Source: Gracilaria domingensis (Eukaryota; Rhodophyta; Florideophyceae; Gracilariales; Gracilariaceae). Taken from it: 64,000 nt of DNA. The notes under the pieces were generated by a model that was not told the DNA's origin, searched no databases, and saw nothing but the letters and a program-made list of their open reading frames with translations. Within the stretch, counting starts at the first letter, position 1. Every line of letters starts with the position of its first letter. This document shows positions 1 to 9,741 of this stretch, piece after piece. The DNA lies in contig VCMS01000022.1 of assembly GCA_022539475.1 (NCBI GenBank), forward strand, positions 124,001 to 188,000. Direction: 5' to 3'. The translations under genes were made by a program, and so were the position numbers.

Positions 1-649
1 GGAATGAGGAGGAAGGAGAATAGTAGAGCAAGCACTGGCGACATCACGTTACATCTCTCTGACCATTCCCGAACGATGGCCAACAAATCCAGCGCACTGT
101 GAATTGGCGGTCTCCCCACCGCACAAGAAGGCTCTCGTATGGCTGAATGGCGTCGGAAAGAAGACGAGCACAAGCGGGCGTCAACACCAGCTGACCGCCT
201 CGCAAATGGAAGTCATGTGAAGACGTCAAAAAAAGCTTGTCTGGCAGCAGCCAACGGAGCGTGCTGCAAATTCATTGGCGCTCGTGCAAAACTTGCACGC
301 GCACGCATGCCGTTGGGCCGGCAATACGCGGACGAGAGAGCGCAGCGTCCAGAAGCGACGGCGGTTAGACGGTGCTCGTGCACTGCGAGCCATGCACACG
401 CATGCGAGAAAACGCCGCCACGCCGCGCGCACGTGCGTGGTGGCGAGACCGGTGGGACTGCACCGGTTGTGGCGCCTCGTGCGCGCGCCACTTCAGCCGA
501 TGTGTCACGCGTCGCATGGCGTGCGCTCGTCGCATGGCGTGCGCTAAAGCGCTACTTAAATCCGGCGCGCATCGCGCCGCGCCTCCAGTTACCCGCCGTC
601 GCGCTTCGCTGGCTCGCTGTCCCCGCGCTGTTTCGGCTGTTTGCGGACC
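1..649. promoter_or_regulatory. CpG-rich upstream region of the first gene
   Basis: No gene is supported in the first 649 bases. From about 140 to 640 the sequence is very rich in CG dinucleotides and GCGC runs, which keeps long frames open on both strands without any recognisable protein. An exact 18-bp tandem duplication occupies 510-527 and 528-545. It lies directly upstream of an AT-rich TATA-like stretch (ctacttaaat, about 550-559), some 90 bases before the ATG at 650. I read this as the promoter and 5' leader of the zinc-finger gene; no experiment supports it. Confidence 0.5.
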
Positions 650-1138
650 ATGGCGACAAAATCATCCGAGAGCGAGACCGCGTTCGTGCCGCCGCTGCCC
701 GGAAAACTGCGCACTCGCTCGAGCAAGTCGAGAACGCGTGGCCACAAATGCGCGCGCGCGGCGGCTGAGACGCCGTCGAACCCGGAGTCGGAGCCGTCGC
801 TGGCGCAAAGCAGGGCGACTTTGGAGCAGGCGTACCGTCTGCAACTGGAGGCAAAGAACGGCAAGAGTGGTCAGTGCGCGTGCATCTGGTGCAATGGCAC
901 GAGGGAACGGCGGTGCAGTTGGTGCCAAGGACGCGGAGTTCGGTACGAAATGGGACATACCTCCTGGGAACAGCTGTCGATGGATATTGAACGCACGGCG
1001 AATGAACGCGAACCACAGCCGTTGAAGCTGCCGGAGCGCATTCCCGTGCGGTGCTCGGCGTGCAGCGGCTCGAAGAAGCTGAGGTGCGCGTACTGTCGCG
1101 GAAGTGGCGTTGGGTCGTACGGTCATGCTCATCAATGA
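650..1138 (+). CDS. DnaJ-type cysteine-rich zinc-finger protein (BSD2-like)
   Basis: A 162-residue protein starting at the first in-frame ATG (MATKSS). The N-terminal ~60 residues are Ser/Arg/Ala-rich and could be a targeting peptide. The rest holds four Cys pairs: CIWCNG and CSWCQGRG at about residues 78-97, then CSACSG and CAYCRGSG at about 135-153. These CxxCxG-type repeats are typical of the DnaJ zinc-binding region and of stand-alone plastid proteins such as BSD2 and LQY1, which act as thiol or assembly chaperones. There is no J-domain. The two zinc half-sites are split by about 40 residues, longer than usual. Plastid location and chaperone role are inferred from the family; the partner is unknown. 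Confidence 0.72.
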   Translation: MATKSSESETAFVPPLPGKLRTRSSKSRTRGHKCARAAAETPSNPESEPSLAQSRATLEQAYRLQLEAKNGKSGQCACIWCNGTRERRCSWCQGRGVRYEMGHTSWEQLSMDIERTANEREPQPLKLPERIPVRCSACSGSKKLRCAYCRGSGVGSYGHAHQ

Positions 1139-1349
1139 GAGATGAGTGCGGGCGTGTACCTTTGTACGGCGAAGGTACGACGGTACCTTGGTAGACGCCG
1201 TGTATCATACGTATGTACATGTTAACCGATAAAGAAGTGATTCGCCGTGCTGACACCGGCTGTCCACGTGTCCACCGAAATCTGTCGGACGATATCACAT
1301 CTCGCAGAATGGCTCGCCATGCTTGCGTAAGTTGTGATTGGCGCAACTC

Positions 1350-1600
1350 GTTTTCTCAAGTGCATCTTTCGTTATCTCTCGCGCGCGGCGCGCCCACCCG
1401 CGCGGCCTCCCCCCCTCGCGTTCCGTCCCTCTGCGCGGTCGCACTCACCCAACTCTCGTCGCCTGTCCTCGCGCTTCGCGTCTACGTCTCGCCGCCCTCC
1501 GCGCGCCCCCCAAAAGCCGCCTCGCCTCGCCTCCCACCCCGCCCGCCCCCTCCCCCCCACCGTCCACCGCACCCCCCCCACCTGCCAGCACACATGCGTC
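1350..1600 (+). promoter_or_regulatory. C/T-rich CpG 5' leader of the ankyrin/F-box gene
   Basis: A strongly pyrimidine-biased, CpG-rich stretch with long C runs (about 1510-1580) directly precedes the ATG at 1601. It keeps reading frames open upstream of the ATG, but the translation is a low-complexity Pro/Arg/Ser string with no domain, so I treat it as promoter and 5' UTR. A similar C-rich leader precedes the nucleotidyltransferase gene at 42392. Confidence 0.45.
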
Positions 1601-2710
1601 ATGTCGCATCGCACCGCTCCCGTCTTCGACATATCGTACAACTATCGCCTGCAGCCGCCCGAGCATAACAGCCTGCAAATCTTCGACGCTTTGGACCACG
1701 CTCGTTTCGACCATGTTCGTCGCAACGTCGCCGCAAATCCGAGCTGTCTGTTTGCTACCAAGGTTGTCAGCGCTGACGTTCCGCCGCAAAACGTCATCGA
1801 CTACGCGCTCCACAACTGTCGCACCTGGAATGCTCTTCTCGAGCATTGCAGAAGAACAGGTATTGCCCTGCCCCACGCAGAAGACCTCACTTTCCCGCGC
1901 AGACTCGCCTCAATGAAGTCCATCGTCGTGTGGCTCTTGTCACAACCACAGGTTGCGCTGCCCACGCAAAACCCACTTCACACCGCCGTGCTCTGCGAAC
2001 TCACTGAAGCGTTTGAAATGCTCTTGCAGAGAGCGCCGCAGCTTGCTCACAGCGTTGATGCAAGAGGCAAGACTCCTTTGCATGTCATCTGTACGCTCGC
2101 TGTGTACACCTCCTCCGAAAGCGCAGTTCGTTTTGTACGTTTGCTTCACTCCGCCGGAGCCGACTTCAATGCTCGTGATATTGATGGTAAAACGCCCTTG
2201 CACAACCTTGTTTCTGCGCTCAATGACTCTGAGCCTGCTTACGGCCTAGTACGTCGCAGACGTTCTGGCAACAGTCTCACAGCCGTTGTTCCCCTCCTCG
2301 ACGAGCTGCTCGCCTGTGGTGCCGACATCTACGAGGAGGACTTGAAAGGTAGTAGCGTCATCGACCTTGCGCTTCTATCCGGTCTAGATTACATCGTTAT
2401 TGCGCAACGAGCCAGCATACTGAGAGACAGATTGTGCGGTTCTCCGTCGGCAAAGAAGTGGAGACAGCGACCAGCTCATGTAACTGGCATTTGGTCACAT
2501 CTGTCCGAAGACCTCCTGTGCAAAATCTTCCTACATCTTTCGCCAAAAGATGTTGTCACCGGTATTGGAGCCACCTGCTCCGGCTTGAGAAAAGTCGCTT
2601 TGTCCGAGCCTTTGTGGCGCCATTTGGAGACCTCCCGATCTCTTTCTACGCTGGTTGGTCGTTTCCGCCGAAGTCTTTCCGAGAGATCCACTCCCTCCCC
2701 ACAGCTATGA
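1601..2710 (+). CDS. Ankyrin-repeat F-box protein
   Basis: A 369-residue protein starting at MSHRTAPVFD. Residues about 120-260 contain ankyrin repeats: NPLHTAVLCELTEAFEMLL, then GKTPLHVICTL, GKTPLHNLVSAL and a degenerate GSSVIDLALLSG unit, each followed by an ALL..GAD-type helix. Residues about 297-345 form an F-box (HLSEDLLCKIFLHLSPKDVV, followed by LWRHLE). F-box proteins link Skp1/Cullin1 ubiquitin ligases to substrates; here the ankyrin repeats would be the substrate-binding part. The F-box is C-terminal of the ankyrin repeats, an unusual order, since most F-box proteins carry it near the N-terminus. The reading frame extends upstream of the ATG only through low-complexity CpG-rich leader. 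Confidence 0.82.
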   Translation: MSHRTAPVFDISYNYRLQPPEHNSLQIFDALDHARFDHVRRNVAANPSCLFATKVVSADVPPQNVIDYALHNCRTWNALLEHCRRTGIALPHAEDLTFPRRLASMKSIVVWLLSQPQVALPTQNPLHTAVLCELTEAFEMLLQRAPQLAHSVDARGKTPLHVICTLAVYTSSESAVRFVRLLHSAGADFNARDIDGKTPLHNLVSALNDSEPAYGLVRRRRSGNSLTAVVPLLDELLACGADIYEEDLKGSSVIDLALLSGLDYIVIAQRASILRDRLCGSPSAKKWRQRPAHVTGIWSHLSEDLLCKIFLHLSPKDVVTGIGATCSGLRKVALSEPLWRHLETSRSLSTLVGRFRRSLSERSTPSPQL

Positions 2711-4146
2711 GCGTGGCGAACTGTACATATGTTAGAATTACCCCCCTGTCGGCCTGGTGCTTACCACGAATGCTTATAGACAACACTAGTTCCGCACCCC
2801 GGTACCCATTGGGCGGTTGGAGCATCTCTTGTCATCATGTATTTATTCCTCACGAGGCCCAGGCGCATGGGTCCGGGAACATACGCTCCAAAAACGTCCG
2901 TACTCCGCTCTCTTGTAATTTCAGTCTTCATGTATGTTTGTAGTTCTGTTGTAAGCTCTGCCTGTTGGTGTACAAAACGGTCACATGTTCTCCGTCATAG
3001 ATACGGCTTTTCTCTGTCACTTTACGCGCCTAGCAATCGTAAAGCAATTCCCTCACTTCTCTCATAATCGCTTCGTTTTGACCTCAACCAACGGGATCCA
3101 ATGACTGAAATGCTACTGTATCGGAAGGTGACTGGAGAAAAGCGCCAACGTTACATGCAAGCGCTTTGATTCTTCCTCGCTCACTTCTCCGCTCCATCTC
3201 GTTACGGTGAAATTCAAAGTTTGAATGCATAAGTTCAAATGACAGAGAGCAAGAATAGATACCAAGGGTACAGGCTATAGGTCTGCCAGCGATGGGCACA
3301 AGACTGTCGACTGGTTTTCGTTATCGGGCGCCTCGGGACCGGGCCAAGCTCTAGTTGATTAGGCCGAAAGCTTGAGAGCTCCCTCCCAATTCTTGATAAT
3401 AGCGCTGATAGGTCGGTGAAACATAGTAGGGCTGCGGAACCCAAATATGCGATGAACCCCCATCTCTTTTGAGACTGCCCGGTGCGTTTGGACGGATCAT
3501 GCAAGGGCAGCCGATGAGCACTGACTGTACGCCCGAAAGTCAAAACTGAAGTGACGGGCTACCCTTCTGGATACCATCGGTTATACCGTCGGTATCCATC
3601 TTCCTTCGTGTACCGTCGTACATTCGCAGTGTACGACCTGCCAGCTGATCATTCATAGCGGACACATGACATGACGAACGTCGTTGCATCCCGAAAATAT
3701 GAACAAACGAAACGCATTTATTGGAAGGTTATCTGACCTCGATGTGATACCCCTGGTAGGCTCAACGCTTGTGAAGACAGGGCAGGGGCCCAACAAGAGA
3801 AAGCCACCGTGTGAGTTGCTGGTGATCTTAAAAAAAACCTGGTAAACCAAGACAAATTGTGGCAAGAATTGATCTGGCAATGGCCTTCGCCAAAAGGTCG
3901 ACTTGTGCATTCTCAAATCTCAATATATTACAAGTGCACCCTTTGTGTTAATGGGAATCTACAGGTATCCTACGTACCACGAACGCAAGTGCTTTGGAAG
4001 AGCAGACTTGCTCTGGTGACCGCAGTAGCGTTGGCTCTGTATCGCACACTCGTCAAGACTTTTGGTTGAGTAATCCTTGAACGTCCAACCTCCAAGGTCA
4101 TTTCACGGAAATCCTGCGAAATCAAGACGAAGTTATCCCTCCTTTC
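2711..4146. other. Noncoding spacer, no gene seen
   Basis: About 1.4 kb between the F-box gene and the next plus-strand gene. The short frames here resemble no family. At 3571-3620 there is a cluster of related palindromic pieces (ataccgtcggtat at 3583-3595, followed by gtaccgtcgtac), members of the GGTACCGNCGGTACC motif found elsewhere in the window. I see no RNA gene. Confidence 0.5.
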
Positions 4147-4674
4147 ATGCAAAACAAGCCATCACGCCAGCAAAAGCCGCCAACCATGAACTGTTTCGTA
4201 GTTAACGGGTTCTCAGGGTTGCCGCACAAACGAAGAAGAGTCAGAAGCTCTTCTAGCGCTCGGAATAGATGTATTGTCACAATGGCGAAGGGCAATCGCT
4301 CGAAGAAATCCGAGGGTAAGGGGAGTACTCAAGGTAGAGAGGCAAACATGCCAGACCCAATGAAAGATACACTTCTTAAAGATATTAAGAGTATGCGAGC
4401 CAAAAAGCTACAGAGTTCAGGGACGGAGCCGGACACCTCTCCACTAGTCCGCATTAAGTCGTTGGTGGAATCCATATTACTCTGGGATTTTTTTCTCGTT
4501 CTTGGACTGTTGGGATGGCTTGGTGTCGCTCTTGTTCCCCATTTTGTTTCAAAGAATGACGTATTGCTGGACCCATGGCTGGCTCTATGGCAACCTTTCA
4601 TCCAACCTGTGTTGGGCGTTCTTATGCTGGGTACGATTGCACAAGGAACCATATCCTTCATCTCGAGGAAGTGA
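4147..4674 (+). CDS. Small membrane protein with plastid-type transit peptide, unknown function
   Basis: A 175-residue protein. ATGs at 4147 and 4186 are both possible; the second (MNCFVVNGFSG) gives a more typical transit peptide, a Ser/Arg-rich region free of acidic residues up to about NRCIVTMAKG. A hydrophilic Lys-rich stretch follows, then two predicted membrane segments at the C-terminus (about 113-136, LLWDFFLVLGLLGWLGVALV; and about 150-172, IQPVLGVLMLGTIAQGTISF), ending in a basic SRK tail. I do not recognise the family. A plastid envelope or thylakoid protein is an inference from the transit-like leader and the hairpin topology. Confidence 0.6.
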   Translation: MQNKPSRQQKPPTMNCFVVNGFSGLPHKRRRVRSSSSARNRCIVTMAKGNRSKKSEGKGSTQGREANMPDPMKDTLLKDIKSMRAKKLQSSGTEPDTSPLVRIKSLVESILLWDFFLVLGLLGWLGVALVPHFVSKNDVLLDPWLALWQPFIQPVLGVLMLGTIAQGTISFISRK

Positions 4675-5501
4675 GTCCATGGGCATAGTAGATATTCAAA
4701 CGAGCGGTCCCTTTCCGTTCCTGTACGGAAATGTTGATGCTAGTTTTGGAGCCAGAGCATGGAGCTGATCAGAAAAAGCTGGAGATTTAGAGAACTAAAT
4801 ATCACGTTTGATAATGAGCTTGGGTCATGCAACAGTGAAGTCATCTCCTACGGGGCCTAACGTTTGTCTACCTCTCACCGTCAACGTTTGCCCATTTTTC
4901 CCTTATAGGAAGTATGATTCGTGTATGACCTCGTGATGAGCTACATGCCAAGGAGAACTATTTCATTGATAAACCTTCGATGACTTAGTTCTAGATGCTC
5001 AAAAAACTACGAAGAGCGAGTTGGTGGAAGGTCGTCTCTCCCAAGTGGTGTAGAGATGAAGGTCCGTTCACTATGAGTAACTAATAACCCACAAATCACA
5101 TATACTTCTCTCGATAGAGACAGCTGACAAGGGGTGACGTTTTCTCAGTCCATGGGACTAGGACCATCAACCCCTTCAGCACAAAGGATCTTGCTTTTCA
5201 TAACATGTGAAGGGCCAAGAAGAGTACACGCGCAGCATTGGAAAGCAGTATGCAACGAATGGAGAGTTCGTTATTTCAAGCAGAGATTACGACATGGGAA
5301 ATCCTTATGTTCCTTCATATCCTATCCACAACGGGCCACGACTTCGTTTTGTACTGGATTAGGAGTTATTCTCCTCGTTTCATGATTCCCAACGCCACTA
5401 CTTTTTCGACTATGACGCCAACGCTTTTGAAGAACCCTTTGTCCGCTGCGCTATGTCGTTTATGTGACGAACTACGGTGCTAACGGTCGGTGAACTTCGG
5501 G
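4675..5501. other. Noncoding spacer, no gene seen
   Basis: About 0.8 kb upstream of the sugar-dehydrogenase-like gene. Short open frames around 5134-5483 lack ATG context and family features. No strong repeat was noticed. Confidence 0.4.
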
Positions 5502-6935
5502 ATGAAGTCTCGGTTTTGTTTCCCCGTGTCCCTCGTTATCGCCGTGGTAATTCTTATGTATGGATTGGAGAATACGAGTACTTTTAACCCTGTAACAAAA
5601 CCTATCGTCCAAAATGCGATGGATGTTCACGTTGAGCGGTTTGCAAAGATTCCAGACGAGAACGGAAAGTCTGCTGCGATTAATAGCATTGTACCTCTGA
5701 TGAATAATCTGTTCGTGTGCACAAAGACAAAAATATACCATGTGTCTGCGGCAGGTAACGTCACGATGTTTTTCGATGTGCAAGCTGCTGTTCAAGAAGT
5801 AACAGGACGTTCGCTTTCGCTGGACAACGCTCTGCATGGGGGTGTTCGTAGCATTGCATTTCATCCAAGTTTTCGGCAAAATGGGCTGTTCTATATCTCC
5901 GCGATGGAGGAACGTCCAAGCAATCCCAAGAATTTCCACTACATATCGGATTCTCCTACTCCAATTGATGCAGATAGTGTGCTGATTGAATGGAGGGTGG
6001 ATCTTGAGACTTTCACACCGGTTGTAAACTCGCATCGTACGGTTTTTCGGGTGGGAATGCCAGTTTATGATCATCCTATAAAGCAAATCGCATTTTTCGG
6101 CAACTTGCTTTACGTAGCCCACGGGGATGGTTCTGTCCAGTCCGCAATAGCAGGAGGGGGTCAAAGAAACGATGCCCTTGGCAAAGTACTTCGAATTAAC
6201 CCTCTCAAGGCAGGAAGTCGCCCGTACACAACACCGCATGACAATCCGTTCGTCGGCAGCAACAGGTACCCTGAAGAAGCATACGCAGTAGGTTTCCGGA
6301 ATCCCCATCATATTTGCTTCGGTACCGACGGAACATTATACGCGGCTGATACTGGTCGGGCAAATATTGAAGAAGTTAACCTTGTTCAGCCTGCAGCAGA
6401 TTATGGATGGCCGGCAAGGGAAGGAACTTTTGCTCACAAGGGTGGAGGTTTGATGTCCGGTGTCGGCGGTCTCCCAAATGATGATGCTCAGTATGGCTTT
6501 ACTTATCCTGCAGCTCAAGTTGGACACGATGGACCATTTGGTGCAGCGTTCATAGGACAAGCAATAGCCGGTGGTTGTCCCATTGAGAATGGCTCTCCCA
6601 TGTCTGGATTCTATTACTATGCCGACTTCCCTGTCACGGGCAAACTATATTTCTCGGCAATATCCGATATCAAAGGTGCAGTCACGAATGGGGACCCGGG
6701 AACCTTGACGCAAGCCACAACGTACCAGGCCGATATAGTTTATAACGGTGTGAAGTACGGGACTCTTGGTGAGGTAATGCGTTCAGAGGAAGGCTTCTCA
6801 TTGGAAAGGAGGGTAGATGTTCGATTTGGAAGGGGATACAATGGCGAACTATATTGGTCGAGCAAACGAAATGGTAGAGTGTATTTAATGACATCCTCAC
6901 TACCAGGTGGACCAGGAGGCCCAACTTACTTTTGA
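5502..6935 (+). CDS. Secreted or membrane-anchored glucose/sorbosone dehydrogenase-like beta-propeller protein
   Basis: A 477-residue protein from the first in-frame ATG (MKSRFCFPVSLVIAVVILMY), with a signal peptide or signal anchor at residues about 5-22. The body is a glucose/sorbosone dehydrogenase (GSDH) six-bladed propeller. Diagnostic pieces are GGVRSIAFHPSFRQNGLFYI, LGKVLRINP, AVGFRNPHHICFGTDGTLYA and ADYGWPAREGTF. In bacteria such proteins oxidise sugars with PQQ; eukaryotic relatives (HIPL/HHIP-like) are secreted and mostly of unknown activity. It would act outside the cell or in the secretory pathway. PQQ binding cannot be judged by eye, so the enzymatic label is tentative, while the fold assignment is firm. 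The C-terminal tail is Gly/Pro-rich (PGGPGGPTYF). Confidence 0.85.
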   Translation: MKSRFCFPVSLVIAVVILMYGLENTSTFNPVTKPIVQNAMDVHVERFAKIPDENGKSAAINSIVPLMNNLFVCTKTKIYHVSAAGNVTMFFDVQAAVQEVTGRSLSLDNALHGGVRSIAFHPSFRQNGLFYISAMEERPSNPKNFHYISDSPTPIDADSVLIEWRVDLETFTPVVNSHRTVFRVGMPVYDHPIKQIAFFGNLLYVAHGDGSVQSAIAGGGQRNDALGKVLRINPLKAGSRPYTTPHDNPFVGSNRYPEEAYAVGFRNPHHICFGTDGTLYAADTGRANIEEVNLVQPAADYGWPAREGTFAHKGGGLMSGVGGLPNDDAQYGFTYPAAQVGHDGPFGAAFIGQAIAGGCPIENGSPMSGFYYYADFPVTGKLYFSAISDIKGAVTNGDPGTLTQATTYQADIVYNGVKYGTLGEVMRSEEGFSLERRVDVRFGRGYNGELYWSSKRNGRVYLMTSSLPGGPGGPTYF

Positions 6936-7766
6936 GAAGACGTATTTTGGAATTGGGATGCTTAAACTAGATGCACTAGTATTCATAAATCGGCTCATTC
7001 TCGATCCTAAGTCTTCGAAAGTGTCTCTCACTGAGGTGAGCGGCACTTTCGAACTTAAAATTCTGTAGGGGTTCTTCGCAAACCCCACACGATACGAGTA
7101 GTGAGCGTATAGTGTCTCACTAGAAGAAATGTCCTGAAGAGCAACGTGATTATAGTCTTACTTTTATATTTGCATACAATTTCTCATATTGCCAAAAACA
7201 ATAACGAAGTCGTTGCTTGTGTGAGCATGCGTGTACACCGATCGCACTCAGAGCACTCCACTCAATAAAAGCAGTACGCCGCTGAGCTCGAACCACAACG
7301 TTCGAGGCATCGGTCGTGCTCATCTCAACTTGTGCGAAAGGGAAGATGAAGATGAACGCAGTTTTGCCTTCGTACATAATATTATTGTCGAGGTTCGCAA
7401 TGCGGACGACATAGGTCAAGACTTGATTACAGCTTCGCTGTTAGGGATTCACTCGCTGCGCAACCCATCCAAGCTGAACACGCCTTCCACCCGTCCTGAA
7501 ACGGAAGCAAAACGGAAGCAAACGTGGTATCATTGACCAAGAGGTGTCTTCGCTGCAGGCACAGCGGCTCCCCTGTGAGATAACCGAGCCCGAGTGGGTG
7601 GAGTCAATCAAAGAACATAACAATACACAAGATCAATGTGGGTCTGTTCCACAGTTGAACGTTGCCAAAAAACGTTCAGCTTGTTTGGCTGAAGCTGCTC
7701 TCTAAACAACCCAAAGCAAGCCTTTCAAAGGCATTCCTAGTTGGGAACCATCCTTCTCTAGAACTG
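6936..7766. other. Spacer with one dispersed-hairpin repeat copy
   Basis: A convergent spacer between the GSDH-like gene (+) and an unknown gene (-). Apart from a copy of a dispersed repeat at about 7065-7131, annotated separately, only short frames on opposite strands (7150-7536) occur, without domain features or good starts. Confidence 0.4.
7065..7131 (-). repeat. Dispersed hairpin repeat, copy 1
   Basis: Read on the minus strand, this contains CTACTCGTATCGTGTGGGGT followed by a short spacer and ACCCC, near-identical to segments at 22971-23077 (+) and 55222-55321 (-). The GGGGTT...AACCCC core can form a small hairpin. The copies lie in separate intergenic regions, so this is a mobile or formerly mobile short element, or a structured noncoding unit. 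Confidence 0.55.
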
Positions 7767-9020
7767 TTAGCGCGAGTAAACGAACCTATATGGTTCCGGC
7801 AGCGGTAGGCCAAACCCATTGTCTCGCAAGTCATCCGGTATTCTCGCTTCGACATCTTCCCTCAATTCCGACAGACCGACGCTTTCGTAAATAGTTTCTA
7901 CCTTCCGCAGAAGACGCGTCATATGCAATCGGAATTCGTCGACGTCCAGATCGATTCCTATCTGTTCCTTTATAACTGATTCTAACTGCCGTACAACGGA
8001 GTCCAATATTTCAGGTAGAGGCCTGCTCAACATCCACAGTTTGAGCTTCTTCCTATCCTTCCCGTGCACCTTCTTCCGAGCGTAGTTTCTTCGGGCCGCC
8101 TTTGCGCCTTCAAGAGTGGCACTATGACCAATCCACATCGCGTTGCGAAGGCATATACACGCGTCCTCGTCGGACAGTTCATCAAGGATGTTCCATGGGC
8201 GAAATCGCATAATGTCACGGTTTCTGTAGTCAAGTTCCTGCTTTATCCGTTCCTCCATCATCGAGAAAATAGTGGTGGGTCCCTCTTTTTGACGTGAAAT
8301 GAGCGAGCAGCGCAGAATATACTCTGATACTGCACACATATGCACAACAGTTTCTTGTATTCTGACATGTGCGCTGTTCTCAAACCATTCCTTTAACGAC
8401 TTCTTGCTGGTAGCGAATGGGCTAAACAAGGCGATAGCATCCTTTCCCAGTGGTATTCGTGGGATTCGTTTACGACCTATGACCATACTTTTGCCAAATA
8501 CGGTTTTCAAACCATAATAAACAAGACCAGAACATGGGTACCGACGCATGGCTTCCAGCACACAATTCGCTCTCCCTCCGTTCGGTAGTCTCGTTGACCA
8601 GGCACAAACATTTTCCCACATTCTGATGTCACCCTTCCAGAGGGTACCAGCCACATTAATTTCGAAGTTGTAGTTAGCATATATCATTCGAGCAAACCCT
8701 CTGGCGTTCAAGGTTTGAACGCAATCGCTCATCATGTCAGCGTTTTCACGTGCTTCGCTACATGTGTCTTTCACATCCATGGTCTTGCGTACCCAGTGCA
8801 CAACATCTGGAATGCACCCTCGGAGGGAGATGGTTTCCGGCTGAGATCTTCGTTCGCAGCATGAATGGCTTGGCACGATGTCCTTCGCTGGCGACGAAGA
8901 GTTCTTGCGTTTCAACGCAGGGCGCCGCGGCACAGTTTTTGTGATTGACTTAAAACATCTCCGCAGAGAATCGCGACGTCCGTCGCTACTGGATGGGCTT
9001 CGCTTTCTTTTCTGCGGCAT
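7767..9020 (-). CDS. Hypothetical protein, basic N-terminus, unrecognised
   Basis: A 417-residue protein from the first ATG (MPQKRKRSPSSSDGRR). The first ~60 residues are highly basic and Ser-rich and look like a nuclear localisation signal. The rest is a mixed alpha/beta-looking soluble protein with clusters such as MWENVCAWSTRLPNG, ALFSPFATSKKSLKEWF and a conserved-looking C-terminus (GFGLPLPEPYRFVYSR). There are no membrane segments and no transposase, nuclease or kinase motif that I can identify. Codon use looks like that of its neighbours and the frame is uninterrupted for 1.25 kb, which supports a real gene. A nuclear protein is an inference from the basic leader only. Confidence 0.6.
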   Translation of the reverse strand: MPQKRKRSPSSSDGRRDSLRRCFKSITKTVPRRPALKRKNSSSPAKDIVPSHSCCERRSQPETISLRGCIPDVVHWVRKTMDVKDTCSEARENADMMSDCVQTLNARGFARMIYANYNFEINVAGTLWKGDIRMWENVCAWSTRLPNGGRANCVLEAMRRYPCSGLVYYGLKTVFGKSMVIGRKRIPRIPLGKDAIALFSPFATSKKSLKEWFENSAHVRIQETVVHMCAVSEYILRCSLISRQKEGPTTIFSMMEERIKQELDYRNRDIMRFRPWNILDELSDEDACICLRNAMWIGHSATLEGAKAARRNYARKKVHGKDRKKLKLWMLSRPLPEILDSVVRQLESVIKEQIGIDLDVDEFRLHMTRLLRKVETIYESVGLSELREDVEARIPDDLRDNGFGLPLPEPYRFVYSR

Positions 9021-9741
9021 GCGTCGCAACTCGAGGAAGGCGATGGCTTTGCGAAGCACTGCAAAGCAGCCTAAAGAAGGTATCTAGAAGCAACCGAAAT
9101 GGAGCGCTCCCTTGTCGTGGCCGTCCTGCGGGTGATTACCAACAGGTGCGAAAGAGTGGGAAGGAATTTTACAGTGCACTAAGGTGCGGCCGCCGCACCG
9201 CGGCACGTGGGGGGGCGAGGTGTCTTCTTTTGTTGTAGAAGGTTACCCCGAGAGTAGCGCTACCATTGTCTCCGATGGGACCTGTTAGATAACTTCTTTG
9301 AGGAGTCACCAGTGGCAGTAGTGACAACTGCAGTACAGTACTTCTGTACGTGTAGTTAGTGCTGCTGAAGTCTGTGGATTTGCCGGGGTCTAAAAACAAG
9401 CGTTGAGTTGCCCCCCCACACAAAAAACGTTTCTGCTTTTCTGGTGCAGATCAAGGCCTATGACGGATATAGCGCCGCATGTGTTACACGTGATTCGTAG
9501 CCTGGAGTGTTGCCTATACACTGTGTAGTATACAGGTATCTTCACTTTCTCTTTCTAACTTTGCCGCAACGGCTGTGAGTAGAGAACTTAAGAACATGAA
9601 GTGGAAGAGCGGACAGAGCCACATCCTTTAAAATAGGGACCGAAGAATTGCGAATTAGATCGAGGGATATCATCACTTTGCTGAAATCCTACTTTTTGAG
9701 AATACCCGATACCTCTCTACAGATGAAGACCGGTTTTTAGC
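9021..9741. other. Divergent spacer upstream of NAA25
   Basis: About 0.7 kb between two divergently oriented genes, so it probably holds both promoters. It contains a perfect short dyad, ggtgcgg-ccg-ccgcacc (9182-9198), followed by a G run. No gene is supported. Confidence 0.4.

Noticed and set aside
139-768. 209-codon plus-strand frame in the first CpG island
   Set aside because: Arg/Ala-rich low complexity with no domain; overlaps the real gene start in another frame.
552-1346. Long minus-strand frame over the zinc-finger gene and its leader
   Set aside because: Composition-driven Ser/Arg/Pro/Thr string in CpG-rich DNA; starts with a non-ATG codon and overlaps a supported gene.
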